Shown piece by piece: positions 9,787 through 20,889 of a stretch of DNA of 64,000 bases. The stretch comes from Diplonema papillatum (taxonomy: Eukaryota; Euglenozoa; Diplonemea; Diplonemida; Diplonemidae): NCBI GenBank assembly GCA_030068145.1, contig JAPJBO010000779.1:43928-107927 (forward strand). The letters are read 5' to 3'. How positions within the stretch are numbered: the first letter of the stretch is position 1; each line of letters opens with the position of its first letter. Below the pieces are notes generated by a model. It made no database searches and was not told the DNA's origin. It saw nothing but the letters and a program-made list of their open reading frames with translations. The translations under genes and the position numbers were made by a program.

Positions 9787-10747
9787 TTGTCAGGTAGTAT
9801 GCGTATTGGTCGTAGGTCACCGCCTGGACGAGGTTGCCGGCCGTTCGGTAGGCATCGGCGATCCAGCTGTTCGCAACGCAGGAGAAGACGCGGACGTCTG
9901 TGCCGGTCTGCGTCGCGACGTCGGCGACGATACCTTCGATGGTCGCCGAAAGATGCTTGAGGCTGTAGATCACGAGGAAGTTCGTGTTGCGGCCGCTTCC
10001 CGGCTCGACGTGGCGGCCGGCGACGATTTGGACGAGCGAGCCCATGTGAAGCATCGGGTGCATGAACTTCGTTTCGCCGTCGAGGAGGACCAGGTCGTCA
10101 CGGGCCAGGCCCTGGGCCACCTCCAGCAGCGGAGCCGCACCTGGCACGCCGTTGTCAGGGAGACCGTTCGCAGAGCAAACTCCGACGTCTGTTTGCGCGG
10201 CGCTAGTGGTCAGGTATGACGTGCACGTGTCGTTCATCCACTCGACGCTCACCGCCGCGTCTTCCGCGTATACACCGAGTCCCGCGACTACCGAACCTTT
10301 TCTCGCCAGAACCTGCATGCGCATGTAGGAAGACGAAGCCTGCACCCAAGCAGGATCAGCGGTCTGGACGCCCAACAGATAAGCCTTGAGGTTACGCAGT
10401 TTCTGCGCTTCGATCAGCGCTCCCGTGAAGCTGTCCAGGAGCAGCGTTTCGATGGACGTTGAGGTCAAGTGCAGGAGGTCGGTCGTCGTCTGCTGGACGG
10501 AAGTCACGCCCAAGTCGACGCAGGCTGTGATCGCATCCTTCCCGCCGTCCTGCGTGTCGTCGACGATGTCCCGGCACGACTTCGATGCGACGCCGCCGGT
10601 GCAGGCGGCCGTCACCACGATGGACACGATGCACAGGCCCACGATGACCGCTTGCAGGTTCAGCGCGCGCTCCCAGCAACTGTCCGGCAGCTTCTCCGGC
10701 TCCGCTGCGGAGGCCACGCGCGAGACTTGGTACGTGCTGCTTTGCAT
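9787..10747 (-). CDS. Receptor-type cyclase paralogue, exon 1 (N-terminal sensor)
   Basis: The exon encodes about 320 residues: a short cytoplasmic N-terminus, a transmembrane helix (around residues 30-52, NLQAVIVGLCIVSIVVTAAC) and a large presumably extracellular sensor domain with paired cysteines. I chose ATG 10747 because the upstream in-frame extension is lysine-rich low complexity next to a poly-T tract. The exon ends ACA-A before a strong GTATGT donor (9786), phase 1, the same phase as the matching junction of the 30.8-38.5 kb gene. No later exons are recognised in the 9.8 kb downstream, so the gene may be truncated or have a very long intron. The cyclase assignment is by architecture only. 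Confidence 0.6.
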
Positions 10748-10822
10748 GGCTTCCGAATTGTTTTGGTGTCGGTTTCTACTTGGTTTGCTTCTTTTTTTTT
10801 TTTTCCGAGTTGGCCTGTTGTA

Positions 10823-12428
10823 AAGGGGGGGGTCGAATAATAACATTTATTTGACACACGCCTGGCTGTCAATCTTTTTTTTATTATTTGACACACGGCA
10901 GTCTGGATGCAGTTCAGAGCGAAACGTTGTCGCCTTTCCAGTGTGGGCAAACTTTGGTGTGAGGAATCCAGGTTCTCTGTTGTCCAGCGGTGAATTTGCA
11001 TAGTGCAACACAACTGTACTTCCTGCTCGAGCTGTGGAACTGCGATTGTGGCACGTTGACCTCTTCCTCAGGATCCTCTTCGCCTCCAGCTCCGGCGTTC
11101 ACGTCAGCCTATGACTGGGCATCTTGTGAAGGCTGTGGTGCTTGGCACGGCGCCGAGCCAGAGCCGTCACATTGGCTGATGTGTTCGTCAAGGAAGGAGG
11201 TAACGACATAGAGGTTGCACCTTGGACAGCAGTTCAGTTCAGAAACGGGTTTCGGAGCTGCGGTAGAGCACACGTTCATCCCCGTAGTTGAGTGCTTGCC
11301 TATCTGTGGTGTCCACACGTAGTCTGGCAACTTAGGTGTTTGACATCATTTTTTGCCGAACTCCCCGGGCACCCAAGGGAGTAGCCCAGTTTCTTGAAGC
11401 TAACATGCACATTAATCCTGTCGAGGGTTTTCGCAGTTGCCTGGGCCACCCACTCCGTCATTCTCACTCTTCGAGTGGCACTGTTCATCTTGGCCATTGC
11501 TTTGTCGAAGAAGTACTTAGATGAACAGGCATCGTAGTGTTTGAGGAAGAAGAATACGTCCAGGTCACAAAACTGGACGTCTTGAGTGCAGCCAGATGGA
11601 ATGATGATAACGGAAATTCCACGGTCGGCATAAGACTGTGCAGCAGCTTCGGTGACGTGAGGAGTAGCAGTCAACTATCAGTAACACCCGCTGTCCCATA
11701 TATTCCTTGGCCAGGTATTCTCCGTACTCCAAGATAAAAATTTGCTCGTGGTGACACCGCACTTCGTGAATGCTACGTTCACGTCTTTGCTGTAGGCACT
11801 GGACTCTGCAGCTTTCTGACGGTGCCAGCACCAGAGAAAATCAAGAAGGGGTTCGGTTGTTTCACGGAAGAGCCGTCTGGTTTGGAAGCCACACCAAAGA
11901 GCAGTGCTGCAAAGTGCTTTCAACACGAAGTACACTTCTGTCACGCGTTGCAGCGCGATCGTGAAAACACCATTGACAACAGTCAATGACTGGCACTCTT
12001 CAAACAAGGAAAGCACTGCTTCAGCACCGGACTCGAGTGGATACTCATGGTAGCTTTCTGCCACAACACCGACGGGGCGCAGGCATTTCGCTACGGCATT
12101 TGTATTCGTATACCCCGGTCATCACACCAAAGGCCTCTTTCGCGGGCAAGCCAGTACTGGTATGTTGCAAAGGCGATATGGTGCCCTAGCCTTTCTGACG
12201 TAGTTGCCGCAGGATGGCCACACGACGGATTGTACAGCGCAACGTGAGCTCCCTGTGCGTCCTCTGGATGTAGCTCGGAACTGAGATGCGCTTGAAGCCA
12301 CTGTCTCCATCCCATTTTTTTTTATTATTTGACACTGTTATTATTCGACACATCATGCCTCCCCAATTTTTTTTTTATTATTCGACAAATCGAATAATAA
12401 CACAGTGTTATTATTCGACCCCCCCCTT
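10823..12428 (-). mobile_element. Pogo/Tc1-mariner-like DNA transposon
   Basis: TIRs read AAGGGGGGGGTCGAATAATA inward from each end and are flanked by TA on both sides (10821-10822, 12429-12430), the hallmark of the Tc1/mariner superfamily. A decayed transposase runs on the minus strand. The element sits about 75 bases upstream of the receptor start codon at 10747. Further ATTATTCGAC inverted repeats lie just inside the right TIR. Confidence 0.75.
11100..12315 (-). pseudogene. Broken DDE transposase of the pogo-like element
   Basis: Across three frames one can read VLLIVDCYSS, then GISVIIIPSGCTQDVQFCDLD, then VFFFLKHY and TEWVAQATAKTLDRI. This order (a catalytic D in hhhhDxxxx, a P-x-x-T-x-x-x-Q-x-x-D motif, then a helical tail) matches the DDE_1 catalytic domain of pogo/Tigger transposases. 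A CPRC...HISQC finger lies near the C-terminus at about 11230. At least two frameshifts separate the blocks, so no active protein is made. Confidence 0.6.
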
Positions 12429-12487
12429 TAAGGGGGGGACAAACTTAGTTTAATGTTTAGGCAGAACACTGCCTCGCATGCATGTTT

Positions 12488-12715
12488 GATGCTAGCATCA
12501 AGTCTTCTCCGAGTTTTTTTGTTTACGTTTCCAGTTTTGTCTTTTCGTTGTCGACTACTTCTCACTTTACCAGCAGCGTTTCGATAGACGTTGAGGCCAA
12601 CTGCTTTTTATGCGCGGTGGATGCTAGCATCAAGTCTTCTCCGAGTTTTTTTTTGTTTACGTTTCCAGTTTTGTCTTTTCGTTGTCGACGACTTCTCACT
12701 TTACCAGCATCGTTT
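12488..12715 (+). repeat. 130-bp tandem duplication
   Basis: The segment beginning GATGCTAGCATCAAGTCTTC is repeated 130 bases later with very few changes. The same GATGCTAGCATCAAGTC start occurs again in the inverted block at 29.6-30.2 kb. Confidence 0.8.
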
Positions 12716-13004
12716 ACTCTCTTTGGTGCTAGCCAAAAAAGACTCCTGCCGACACCACGAACACATTCGCACGTCGTCCCGGGGGAAAATCTTAGTTTCG
12801 TGTTCAGGCGCTACTTGCCTCGGGGGAGGGTTCCCGGCCGTGCGCCAGGAGCATCCGGCGGGTGTCCCTCCATGCGTTGCGGTCCGGCCGCGCACCGTCG
12901 ACGTTGATGGTCTGGCTGGCCGTCGGTCGTTGCGGCTCCCACCCCCTGGATATGTCAACACCTTGAGCTCCTTGCGCCGGTGATCCCTCGCCCGCTAAAA
13001 TGCC

Positions 13005-13072
13005 CCCTCTCAGGCCCTCACCCCCTCTCAGGCCCCCACCCCCTCTCAGGCCCTCACCCCCTCGCCATTTCT
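13005..13072 (+). repeat. Short CCCTCTCAGGCCCTCA tandem repeat
   Basis: About three and a half near-identical 20-base units of a pyrimidine-rich sequence. Confidence 0.85.
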
Positions 13073-13074
13073 TA

Positions 13075-13244
13075 TAGACTGTTTCTTGTAGTAAGCGGTC
13101 GGTTTTTTGAAGTCTCCGTTTGACTTGTGAGGCGGGGGGGAAAGGGGGGGCCTTCCTTTTGTGCCGTTAGAGCAGGGCCTGGGCAGTGTGGTTTCATTCC
13201 TTTTCGTACTTTGTGTCGCTTTTACTTTACTGTTTACTGTCACA
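13075..13244 (+). repeat. Repeat N, copy 1 (uninterrupted)
   Basis: About 170 bases matching 33952-34082 plus 35494-35525, where the second copy is split by a 1.4-kb TIR element. This copy therefore shows the pre-insertion sequence. Confidence 0.75.
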
Positions 13245-13388
13245 TGTGGCTGCGCATCCGTGTAACTTCGTTTTTAGCGTATTAGTGTGACCGACACCAA
13301 TCCACTGCGTTGTGCAAGTGGTCCTGGGCCCCCCACAGCTGTAACAATGTATGCTCACTAAGGTGGTTACTGGATATCGCAAAAAAGG

Positions 13389-13715
13389 TTGAGCTCTGGG
13401 CCGGTGCGGGAGCTTCCCGGCGCGGAGAAGAATGGAGATGGAGGTGTTGCACTCGGGAGCAGGGGTATCGGCGGGCCCGTTGTTGCCGCAGTCCTCGAGG
13501 ATCCCGTCGGCCCGCTGCCTCCCGAGCAGGATCTCGACGCACGTCAGCTGCATCCCGGCCGCCAGCTCCCTGCATTCGTCGAAGTCGAGACCCATCACGT
13601 CCTTGGGCATGACGCCGCATAGAGCCTTGCACGACTTCATCTCGGGCCGCTGAGCGGGCGCATTCGGATACGCGCCACGCACATCGCTCCACTTCACGCA
13701 GTCCCACCACATGTG
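13389..13715 (-). CDS. Cysteine-rich exon of an unrecognised protein
   Basis: The frame reads HMWWDCVKWSDVRGAYPNAP, then KSCKALCGVMPKDVMGLD, and continues with regularly spaced cysteines to a CGNNGPADTPAPECN segment. Third codon positions are strongly G/C, as in the cyclase exons. A CACAG acceptor precedes 13715. There is no stop and no obvious GT donor where the coding-like sequence fades (about 13389); the downstream sequence is a truncated D repeat, so the exon may be cut by an insertion. Secreted or extracellular domain is a guess from the cysteines; no family recognised. Confidence 0.4.
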
Positions 13716-13744
13716 CTGTGCGGCCTTGCTTTAGAGTTGGTGTG

Positions 13745-14062
13745 AAAAAGCCCCGGCCGACTTCATTTCTTCCACACATGTGCCCTGAGTAACTCACGCA
13801 TTCCTCTAGACTGGGTTCTGGCTTAGAGGCGTTCAGCCATAATCCATCCAGTGGTAACATCACGGCACTGTCCGATCGAACAACCAGGGACTAGAAACGG
13901 GAGTTCCTCTCGTACTACCCCGTATTGCTGTCGTGAGTGCCTTTTCGTTCTGCATTCTCGCACGCCAGCAACTATCACAGTTTCACTGAGGGAGTTGATG
14001 CACCACGAAAAGTCGATTAGGGAACTTCACACAGCCTTCAGGATGTGGTTGGTTCAAAGAAA
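13745..14062 (-). rRNA. Partial large-subunit rRNA, 3' region with sarcin-ricin loop
   Basis: On the minus strand the sarcin-ricin sequence AGTACGAGAGGAAC is followed about 60 bases later by GGATTATGGCTGAACGCCTC, the universal 3'-terminal LSU signature. The best-conserved part is 13796-13925; flanking positions diverge from what I remember of other eukaryotes. No other rRNA helices are contiguous, so it is a fragment, either a separate LSU piece (LSU rRNA is naturally fragmented in Euglenozoa) or a dispersed pseudogene. It abuts the 3' end of LINE L2. Confidence 0.75.
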
Positions 14063-14070
14063 TGCGTATG

Positions 14071-16356
14071 TTAAGCATTGAGTTCTTTTAAGTACATGAA
14101 CCACACGGATCAACATGCACTGCCTTGAAAGTCAGGTTATCGGATGACGTCGTCACCTGCCATTGCGTCGTCAAGGTCGAGCATTTGTGGAGCTAGCGGG
14201 GTTTGGCTTTCTTGCGATTCCAAAGACTGAGTCGGCGAGTACGATGGCGGGCAGGAGTGCCCGTTTTCCACTTTCGAGGGCATTGGTGTGCCCGTGGTCC
14301 CCGGTCGTTTCTGAGAGCTGCTTGCCCTCGGTACCTTCTTCTTCCTTCGATGCACCCCTGAGTCGGGTGTGGTCGCCTTCGTCTTCTTCCGCTTGCGGCC
14401 GGCGATCGGGCCTTCCTTCGGGGTGCCGAGCACCCTCTTCTTCAGCGCTGGTCGTTCGCTGGTTCCTGGCGTTGGTGGCGGCCTCTTGGTTGCCCGTCCG
14501 GTCGACGCTGTTTCCTTTTTCGTTGCCGCGAGCGGCGCTCGCGCCGCTCGCTTTCCTACTGGCGTTTCCCGCTGTACACTCACCTGGGTGGGTGAGGAGG
14601 GCCTCTTCTTCTTGCTGCGTCCGGGGGTTGACTGGACGTTCGTCTTGTTGGACTGGTGGTGGCCGCGGCTGCAACATGCCGCCGGTCGCCTCTGCGTCAG
14701 CGTAGGGAGCCTTCTGCACTCTTGGCAGGTGGCTCTGCCATGCGTGCGGCAGGCATGATGCCCGCTGCGGCAACACGCCGCCGCCGTCTTGCACTCGCCG
14801 CACTTCGTCGTGCTGTGCTCTGTGCACACCGCGATCGGCTGCCCATCGTTCGCGTGGTGATGGTGCCGGCAGCACATCTCTACCGTGGGAACGTCCCTTC
14901 GGACGAGTGCTTTGCACGCCTCACACTTCCCTTTGTGATGGGTCGCGCATGTGACGAGTGCCTTCTCTTTTCCGACTCCCGGCATATGCACGGGGTCTGG
15001 GTGTAGTTGTGGTGGGGCAGGCAGGGCCCACCTCGCCGCTCTCCCGATCGTCCAGTCAGGGTACGTCGGGCACTGCGTCCCTACATCGCTTCCTTTCACT
15101 TGTTCCTCAAGTATCGTCCCCGTGTGTGCCTCGCGAAAGCGTGGCCTGGGCCGTACACCCGATATCCCCGAGATGCCCATGAACGACAGCGACGTCGTCG
15201 GGCACACCCTCTCTCCTCTCATGCAGCTTCCCAGCCCTTGCTGTGCCGCCAGCTTGTCCAACGCGCTCATCATGCAGCGCAGGACGTTTCCCCGTTCTCT
15301 CACCCCCTTCGGCGCATTCCCGTGCAGCGGCATGCTGAGGCCCGAGAAGAGTTCAAAGTCGATCGCAAGCTCCAGCATTGACGCCTGCCCGTTCTCGGTC
15401 CATTGCATGTCCGACAGCCACGCTACCAACGCATAAAACGTCGGTAGTCCCCAGGTCTTGTTCCGCTCCCACGGCCGGGGCAATCCGCGCGAAGGGGTGG
15501 TCAAATTTCTCGGCAGGCATCGCATTCGCTCTCGACCAGGGGGTCGTGGGGTTCCTGGCCACCCAGCCACGTGCTTCGAGCCCAGCCCGTTCCGCAAGGA
15601 TTTCAGCCATCATCTCCTGGAGCCGCCTCGAGAATTGGGCATTCTCGGGTACTACCACACCGTGTTCCAGCGTGCATCTGGGCCAGTCGGCCCGGTTGGC
15701 TGCCATCAGCTCGGCATGTGCCTCTCGTCGCCGTATGTGCGAGTACGCTCCGCAGTCCCAGAATACGTGTTTCTCGTCCTCGGTGTCGCCGCTTCCACAG
15801 TGCTTGCAGCTGGGCGTCTGCGGCTCAGCTCCGGCCTGCCTCATCCGCGACGTGTACTCAGCCGTGTTCACCCCCCCCGCCAACGCTACACGTATAAGCC
15901 TCGCGGTGTGCGCGGGACATTCACGCATCCTCCAGAAGGTGTTCGTCCGCTCCAGGTCGGCTCTCTGTATGCCCTCAAATCCCGGCCGCCTCGCCACCAG
16001 TCGGGACCACGTCTTCGCCCTCAAGTCCGCCCTAACTTCATGTCCCCTCTTCGAAGGTGCCGAGGCTAACGGGTCATATGTTGCACCATTCCTCGTGCGA
16101 GACAGGGGCCCGGGTCCCCATACGTATCCACACTCCTCCATGCTCCTCATCGCCAGTCCGACTGGCCCCAGGGGTAGGTCCCCCTCGGCGTATCTTCCCC
16201 GGATGCTCTCCATCAGAGGCAGCAGTCGTGGCAACCTCTCGCACGCCGCGTAAAACGCTGTCGTCACCCTATATGCTAGGCATGTACCGGGATCCGTCAG
16301 GTGGCCCTTCTCCTGAAAGTTTAGGACCATCTCCCTCGCGCGCTTCGGGTTGGATT
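14071..16356 (-). mobile_element. LINE copy L2, 5'-truncated and frameshifted
   Basis: Runs from just after the reverse-transcriptase domain (16330) to the stop at 14137. It contains the CKHCGSGDTEDEKHVFWDC finger and the C-terminal Cys/His region. Relative to L4 it lacks 5 bases near 15478, which splits the frame, and 3 bases near 16100. Its tail begins with GTTAAGCA at 14071, and the right border meets GTTAAGCAGCGGCTGCC at 16357. The left flank is rRNA-like sequence instead of the left half of the target hairpin. Confidence 0.85.
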
Positions 16357-16720
16357 GTTAAGCAGCGGCTGCCAAAACTTGCCGTGACACCTATGCTCAA
16401 AGTAAAGGAGGAAAGGAGAAAATGTTTCTAAAAAAGAAAAGGAGCAGGTTGTATTTTTGGACCCTCGTAGCTCGCTGGGTCAGGCGCGCAGGTAGATGCT
16501 GGGCTAGTTTCTGTCTGGACTTGGACTGTGTAGTCCTTCTGAATTCTTTTCACAGGTCTGTTCATGCACACCCACACCGAACTGGTTGGCAAACGGGTTG
16601 CCAGACCTTGTTGTTGTTACGCCACAATGGCAGCATTGAAGAACCATTTCGTTTTGGAAGCTGCGTTCTTGTGTTCGTGGGATGTTTGCTGGTGGGCTTG
16701 CGTGCCGGGTTTGTGTTTGT
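16357..16720 (+). repeat. Right half of target hairpin (J type) followed by repeat R
   Basis: Starts GTTAAGCAGCGGCTGCC, then CAAAACTT and GCCGTGACACC. It leads through CCCTCGTAGCTCGCTGGG into about 200 bases shared with 9145-9258 and 9684-9745, where the same sequence is split by the insertion carrying SINE F. Confidence 0.65.
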
Positions 16721-17125
16721 GACGGCGTCGATAGTCCTTGCGATAGTTCCGGTGTTTGCGGCTGATCCGGCGTTTGCGATCGACTTTCTCGCCGGGCGGG
16801 AAAAATTCAAGTTTTCCCACCCTCCCTAACCCCCCGGTGACCTCGCCCAAGCTCGTTTCCCCGGGATAAGGCAGTGCTATCAGTTACAAAGACTTGTTCT
16901 TACTTCTCCCTTTCTTCCAGGCAGTTCTCGTCAGACCATACGAAGAGCAAAAACTCCAGTGGAAAAAGTCACTTCTGGCGACAACCGCAGAAACTTCTGT
17001 CCGCTTCATGCCTGTCCCGACACGTGCAAAAAGGCGCGATTCTGGCGGTAGTCGATTCTGGCGCTGCTTCTCATGATCCGCCCAAGAAGGAAAGCGACCC
17101 GCCTCCTCCGTGCCTCGCAGCTTGC

Positions 17126-18421
17126 TCCTGCACCGCAGTCCTGCACCGCAGTCCTGCACCGCAGTCCTGCAACGCAGTCCTGCAACGCAGTCCTGCAACG
17201 CAGTCCTGCAGTGCAGTCCTGCACCGCAGTCCTGCAACGCAGTCCTGCAATGCAGTGCACCGCAGTCCTGCACCGCAGTCCTGCACCGCAGTCCTGCAAC
17301 GCAGTCCTGCAACGCAGTCCTGCACCGCAGTCCTGCACCGCAGTCCTGCAACGCAGTCCTGCAACGCAGTCCTGCAACGCAGTCCTGCAACGCAGTCCTG
17401 CAACGCAGTCCTGCAACGCAGTCCTGCAACGCAGTCCTGCAACGCAGTCCTGCAACGCAGTCCTGCACCGCAGTCCTGCACCGCAGTCCTGCACCGCAGT
17501 CCTGCACCGCAGTCCTGCACCGCAGTCCTGCACCGCAGTCCTGCACCGCAGTCCTGCACCGCAGTCCTGCACCGCAGTCCTGCACCGCAGTCCTGCACCG
17601 CAGTCCTGCACCGCAGTCCTGCACCGCAGTCCTGCACCGCAGTCCTGCACCGCAGTCCTGCACCGCAGTCCTGCACCGCAGTCCTGCACCGCAGTCCTGC
17701 ACCGCAGTCCTGCACCGCAGTCCTGCACCGCAGTCCTGCACCGCAGTCCTGCACCGCAGTCCTGCACCGCAGTCCTGCACCGCAGTCCTGCACCGCAGTC
17801 CTGCACCGCAGTCCTGCAACGCAGTCCTGCAACGCAGTCCTGCAACGCAGTCCTGCAACGCAGTCCTGCAACGCAGTCCTGCAACGCAGTCCTGCAACGC
17901 AGTCCTGCAACGCAGTCCTGCAACGCAGTCCTGCAACGCAGTCCTGCAACGCAGTCCTGCAACGCAGTCCTGCAACGCAGTCCTGCAACGCAGTCCTGCA
18001 ACGCAGTCCTGCAACGCAGTCCTGCAACGCAGTCCTGCAACGCAGTCCTGCAACGCAGTCCTGCAACGCAGTCCTGCAAAGCAGTCCTGCAACGCAGTCC
18101 TGCAACGCAGTCCTGCAACGCAGTCCTGCAACGCAGTCCTGCAACGCAGTCCTGCAACGCAGTCCTGCAACGCAGTCCTGCAACGCAGTCCTGCAACGCA
18201 GTCCTGCAACGCAGTCCTGCAACGCAGTCCTGCAACGCAGTCCTGCAACGCAGTCCTGCAACGCAGTCCTGCAACGCAGTCCTGCAACGCAGTCCTGCAA
18301 CGCAGTCCTGCAAAGCAGTCCTGCAAAGCAGTCCTGCAACGCAGTCCTGCAACGCAGTCCTGCAACGCAGTCCTGCAACGCAGTCCTGCAACGCAGTCCT
18401 GCAACGCAGTCCTGCGCCGCA
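17126..18421 (+). repeat. 13-bp minisatellite, about 100 units
   Basis: The unit is TCCTGCAMCGCAG with M = C or A. The variant with CACC dominates 17460-17815 and the variant with CAAC dominates before and after, giving a segmental structure. Because 13 is not a multiple of 3 and the unit has no stop in any frame, all three plus frames and the minus frames stay open for over 430 codons; these ORFs are not evidence of a gene. Confidence 0.95.
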
Positions 18422-19180
18422 GTCCAGTTCGGCTGAAGGGCGGTGTTCTCGCTCTGCAGGCTGCGCTTCGCAACGACATTCTAATGCACTAAACTGGCAA
18501 AGGTGATACACCCCGTGCACCCATCATGGTACTGGACCCTACAACAACATGTTTTGAGGCCGTTGCGCTACTCAAAATTCGGAAACACTTCGATGACTCG
18601 CATTTGCCGTAAAACTCTTCAAAAACGTCGACCAAATCAAACATATAACCAGGTTGCAGAGACTACCGACCAAGGCCTCATTGCTGAGTCACCGACAGTT
18701 GCTGCACTGGTGGCATCCTCTGCAACTCAGATACTTGCTGTATGCAACACAACCAGTTGCTGCATCGGCCGCATTCTCTGCACTCAGACACTCGAGAGAA
18801 GAAGGATAAAAGGAGAGAGAACCGACGAAGAGCTGCGTTTTGCCGCAAAAGGTCGCTAATCAAGGGGGCCCTTTCCCGGGAATTCGAGGAGGGGAGGGGG
18901 AAGACTTTTTCTCCGTCACCACGGGGCGCTCTTGGAAAAGAACAGTTCGCGTATGCGTAGTGCAGGAAAAAGTCCTGGAAGTCTTGCGAGAGGGGGGGGC
19001 TGGCAGGACTCCCTTTTTAGCGATAGTCGGTGTCAGATTTCTTTCGTTTGTATGTCAGTACTTGCTTTGCATTCTATGCCTTCGGTATACAATACTACGC
19101 CACTAGTACGCGTAACTATTAAAAAACTAGAAGTGCCGCTTGCACTCATTTCAAAGGAGGCTGTATACACGGTGGAGTCC
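18422..19180. other. Stretch without recognised genes
   Basis: No domain, repeat edge or conserved ORF seen. A purine-rich segment occurs at 18880-18915. Confidence 0.4.
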
Positions 19181-19204
19181 AGCCTCAGTCCCGATGGGGC
19201 AGGA

Positions 19205-19470
19205 CACCGCCGTAAGTCCGTTTGGCAGGCAACAAACTACCGTAAGTCCCAATGGGGCAGGACCCGCCGTAAGTCCGTTGGGCAGGCAACAAACTACCGT
19301 AAGTCCCAATGGGGCAGGACTCGCCGTAAGTCCGTTGGGCAGGCAACAAACTACCGTAAGTCCCAATGGGGCAGGAAGTCCGTTACCGTAAGTCCCAATG
19401 GGGCAGGAAGTCCGTTACCGTAAGTCCCAATGGGGCAGGACACCGCCGTAAGTCCGTTGGGCAGGCACCA
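19205..19470 (+). repeat. CCGTAAGTCC tandem array
   Basis: Alternating units of CCGTAAGTCCGTTGGGCAGG and CCGTAAGTCCCAATGGGGCA form a 57-base higher-order repeat that decays toward 19470. Confidence 0.9.
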
Positions 19471-19654
19471 GTCTTCCGTACAGGACACCGCTTGGAGTTA
19501 AAACGCGGGTGTCACACGGCTTTTTCGGGTGCGCATCTACAACGCGTTTTTGGCTGAGATACGCTCGCTTTTCGGGTGTGACACTTGGCACACCCACTGT
19601 AACTCTAGCTTCTGAGGCGGACTCCACTGTGTTGGGAAGAGAGAGGGGGGGCAG

Positions 19655-19830
19655 AACGTGCTTGGAATGGATATGCGCTCAACACCGCACTGGTCCCGTT
19701 TGCGCCGTGTTTCGGTCTCTTTAAGCCGCGGATACAGAAGGCGGACCATCATCAGCGCGGAACCTGAGTGCCTGCAGACAGGACAGCGGTGCGAGTCTGG
19801 TTGGTCAGGCGGCTGTTCGTAGCTCGTCAC
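19655..19830 (+). repeat. Repeat K, copy 1
   Basis: About 150-175 bases with GTGCTCAACACCGCACTGGT... GGCGGACCATCATCAGCGCG. Other copies: 37186-37318, 37391-37535, 50653-50783 and 58852-58955, all in the same orientation. No coding potential recognised. Confidence 0.75.
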
Positions 19831-19894
19831 AGCCAGGACCACCCGTGCTTGGAGGAGGGGAGGGTGGGCAAGGACACACGACGCACAAGATATG

Positions 19895-20062
19895 AGGGTT
19901 CACTAGTTTTAACTAGCTCAAGGACTAGTACCGAAATTTATGACTAGCTCGGCCATAACATAAGTGCCAGTTTTATAACTAGCTCGTGCTAGTTTTACAA
20001 CTAGCTTGTGCTAGTTACAAGTTATCAAACATAACTAGTTATAAAATAACTAGTTATTTTCA
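19895..20062. repeat. ACTAGT/AACTAGCT-rich block
   Basis: Many self-complementary ACTAGT and TAACTAGTTA motifs within 170 bases give multiple small hairpins. A similar ACTAGT-rich block is at 26805-26945. Confidence 0.7.
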
Positions 20063-20370
20063 CAAGTATGTACCTTACTACAGTGCGTCGTGCAACAACA
20101 ACACTGCATGGTGTGCTTCAGCACCAGGTGGGAGTCTTTCTGTGCAGTCCATTTTGCGGTGTGCAGTGTGAAATCCAGCGCGATCACCTGCAATAATTCG
20201 GGTGTCCGCTGGAGTTCGCACTTTTATTGGGAGAAATGCGTCCCTACGGTTGGAAATGCCTCACGATAGCGTGGTGTCGGTCTTCGTTCCACGGAAGGCC
20301 CCCAGGGGAGTTTGCAACGTGGCTCGGGACACCTCGGCAACATAGCTTAACTGGACCGAATCAAAGCTTA

Positions 20371-20883
20371 CCGTAATTGGATTAATGTTGAGCCGGGTAA
20401 AACCTGGGACACGCCCCCCAAAAAAATGGGGCTGCAGCCATGGGTGTCCCAGGTTTTACCCGGTTCGGCATTTTTTTTTCGGGGTTTGCGACTTTGTATA
20501 CCTTGCAGAACATCGCGACATGGGGTTCTCAATACTCAGCTCGACCCCTAGATGCCGCTGTCATAGGAGGCTGCAGGACCACCACTGGTGCAGTCACCCA
20601 GGCACACGCCGCTATGTGGTTGAGGAGTATGCGGTCGATCCTCGTGCCTGACGTCCGGGCGCCGGTAAAGGTCGGTGGCGGTGGCGTGTTTCCGGTGCGC
20701 GCATGGTGCAGTTCCGCTGCGTCGGACCATCCGTTCCTAAGTGCCTTCCGCAGAACAGGGGACCGATCTTCTTCCGTGTTGAGGTCTCCCATCACGAGAC
20801 TCTCTGTCCCAGGCTTTACCCGGTCTGTCCTTTACCCGATCCAGCTTTAGTCCAGTTCCACATTATTATTATTCCAATTACGG
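20371..20883. mobile_element. 0.5-kb TA-flanked TIR element carrying a LINE endonuclease fragment
   Basis: Ends CCGTAATTGGA and TCCAATTACGG with TA on each side. The inverted similarity continues inward to CCGGGTAAAACCTGGGAC. Positions 20612-20802 (minus strand) encode NTEEDRSPVLRKALRNGW and RTSGTRIDRILLN, almost identical to the endonuclease domain of LINE L4. It is therefore a short non-autonomous DNA element that has captured LINE sequence. Confidence 0.7.
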
Positions 20884-20889
20884 TAATCC

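Noticed and set aside
16874..18520. Long ORFs of 430-530 codons in several frames on both strands
   Set aside because: Produced by a stop-free 13-bp tandem repeat; identical peptides appear in all frames.
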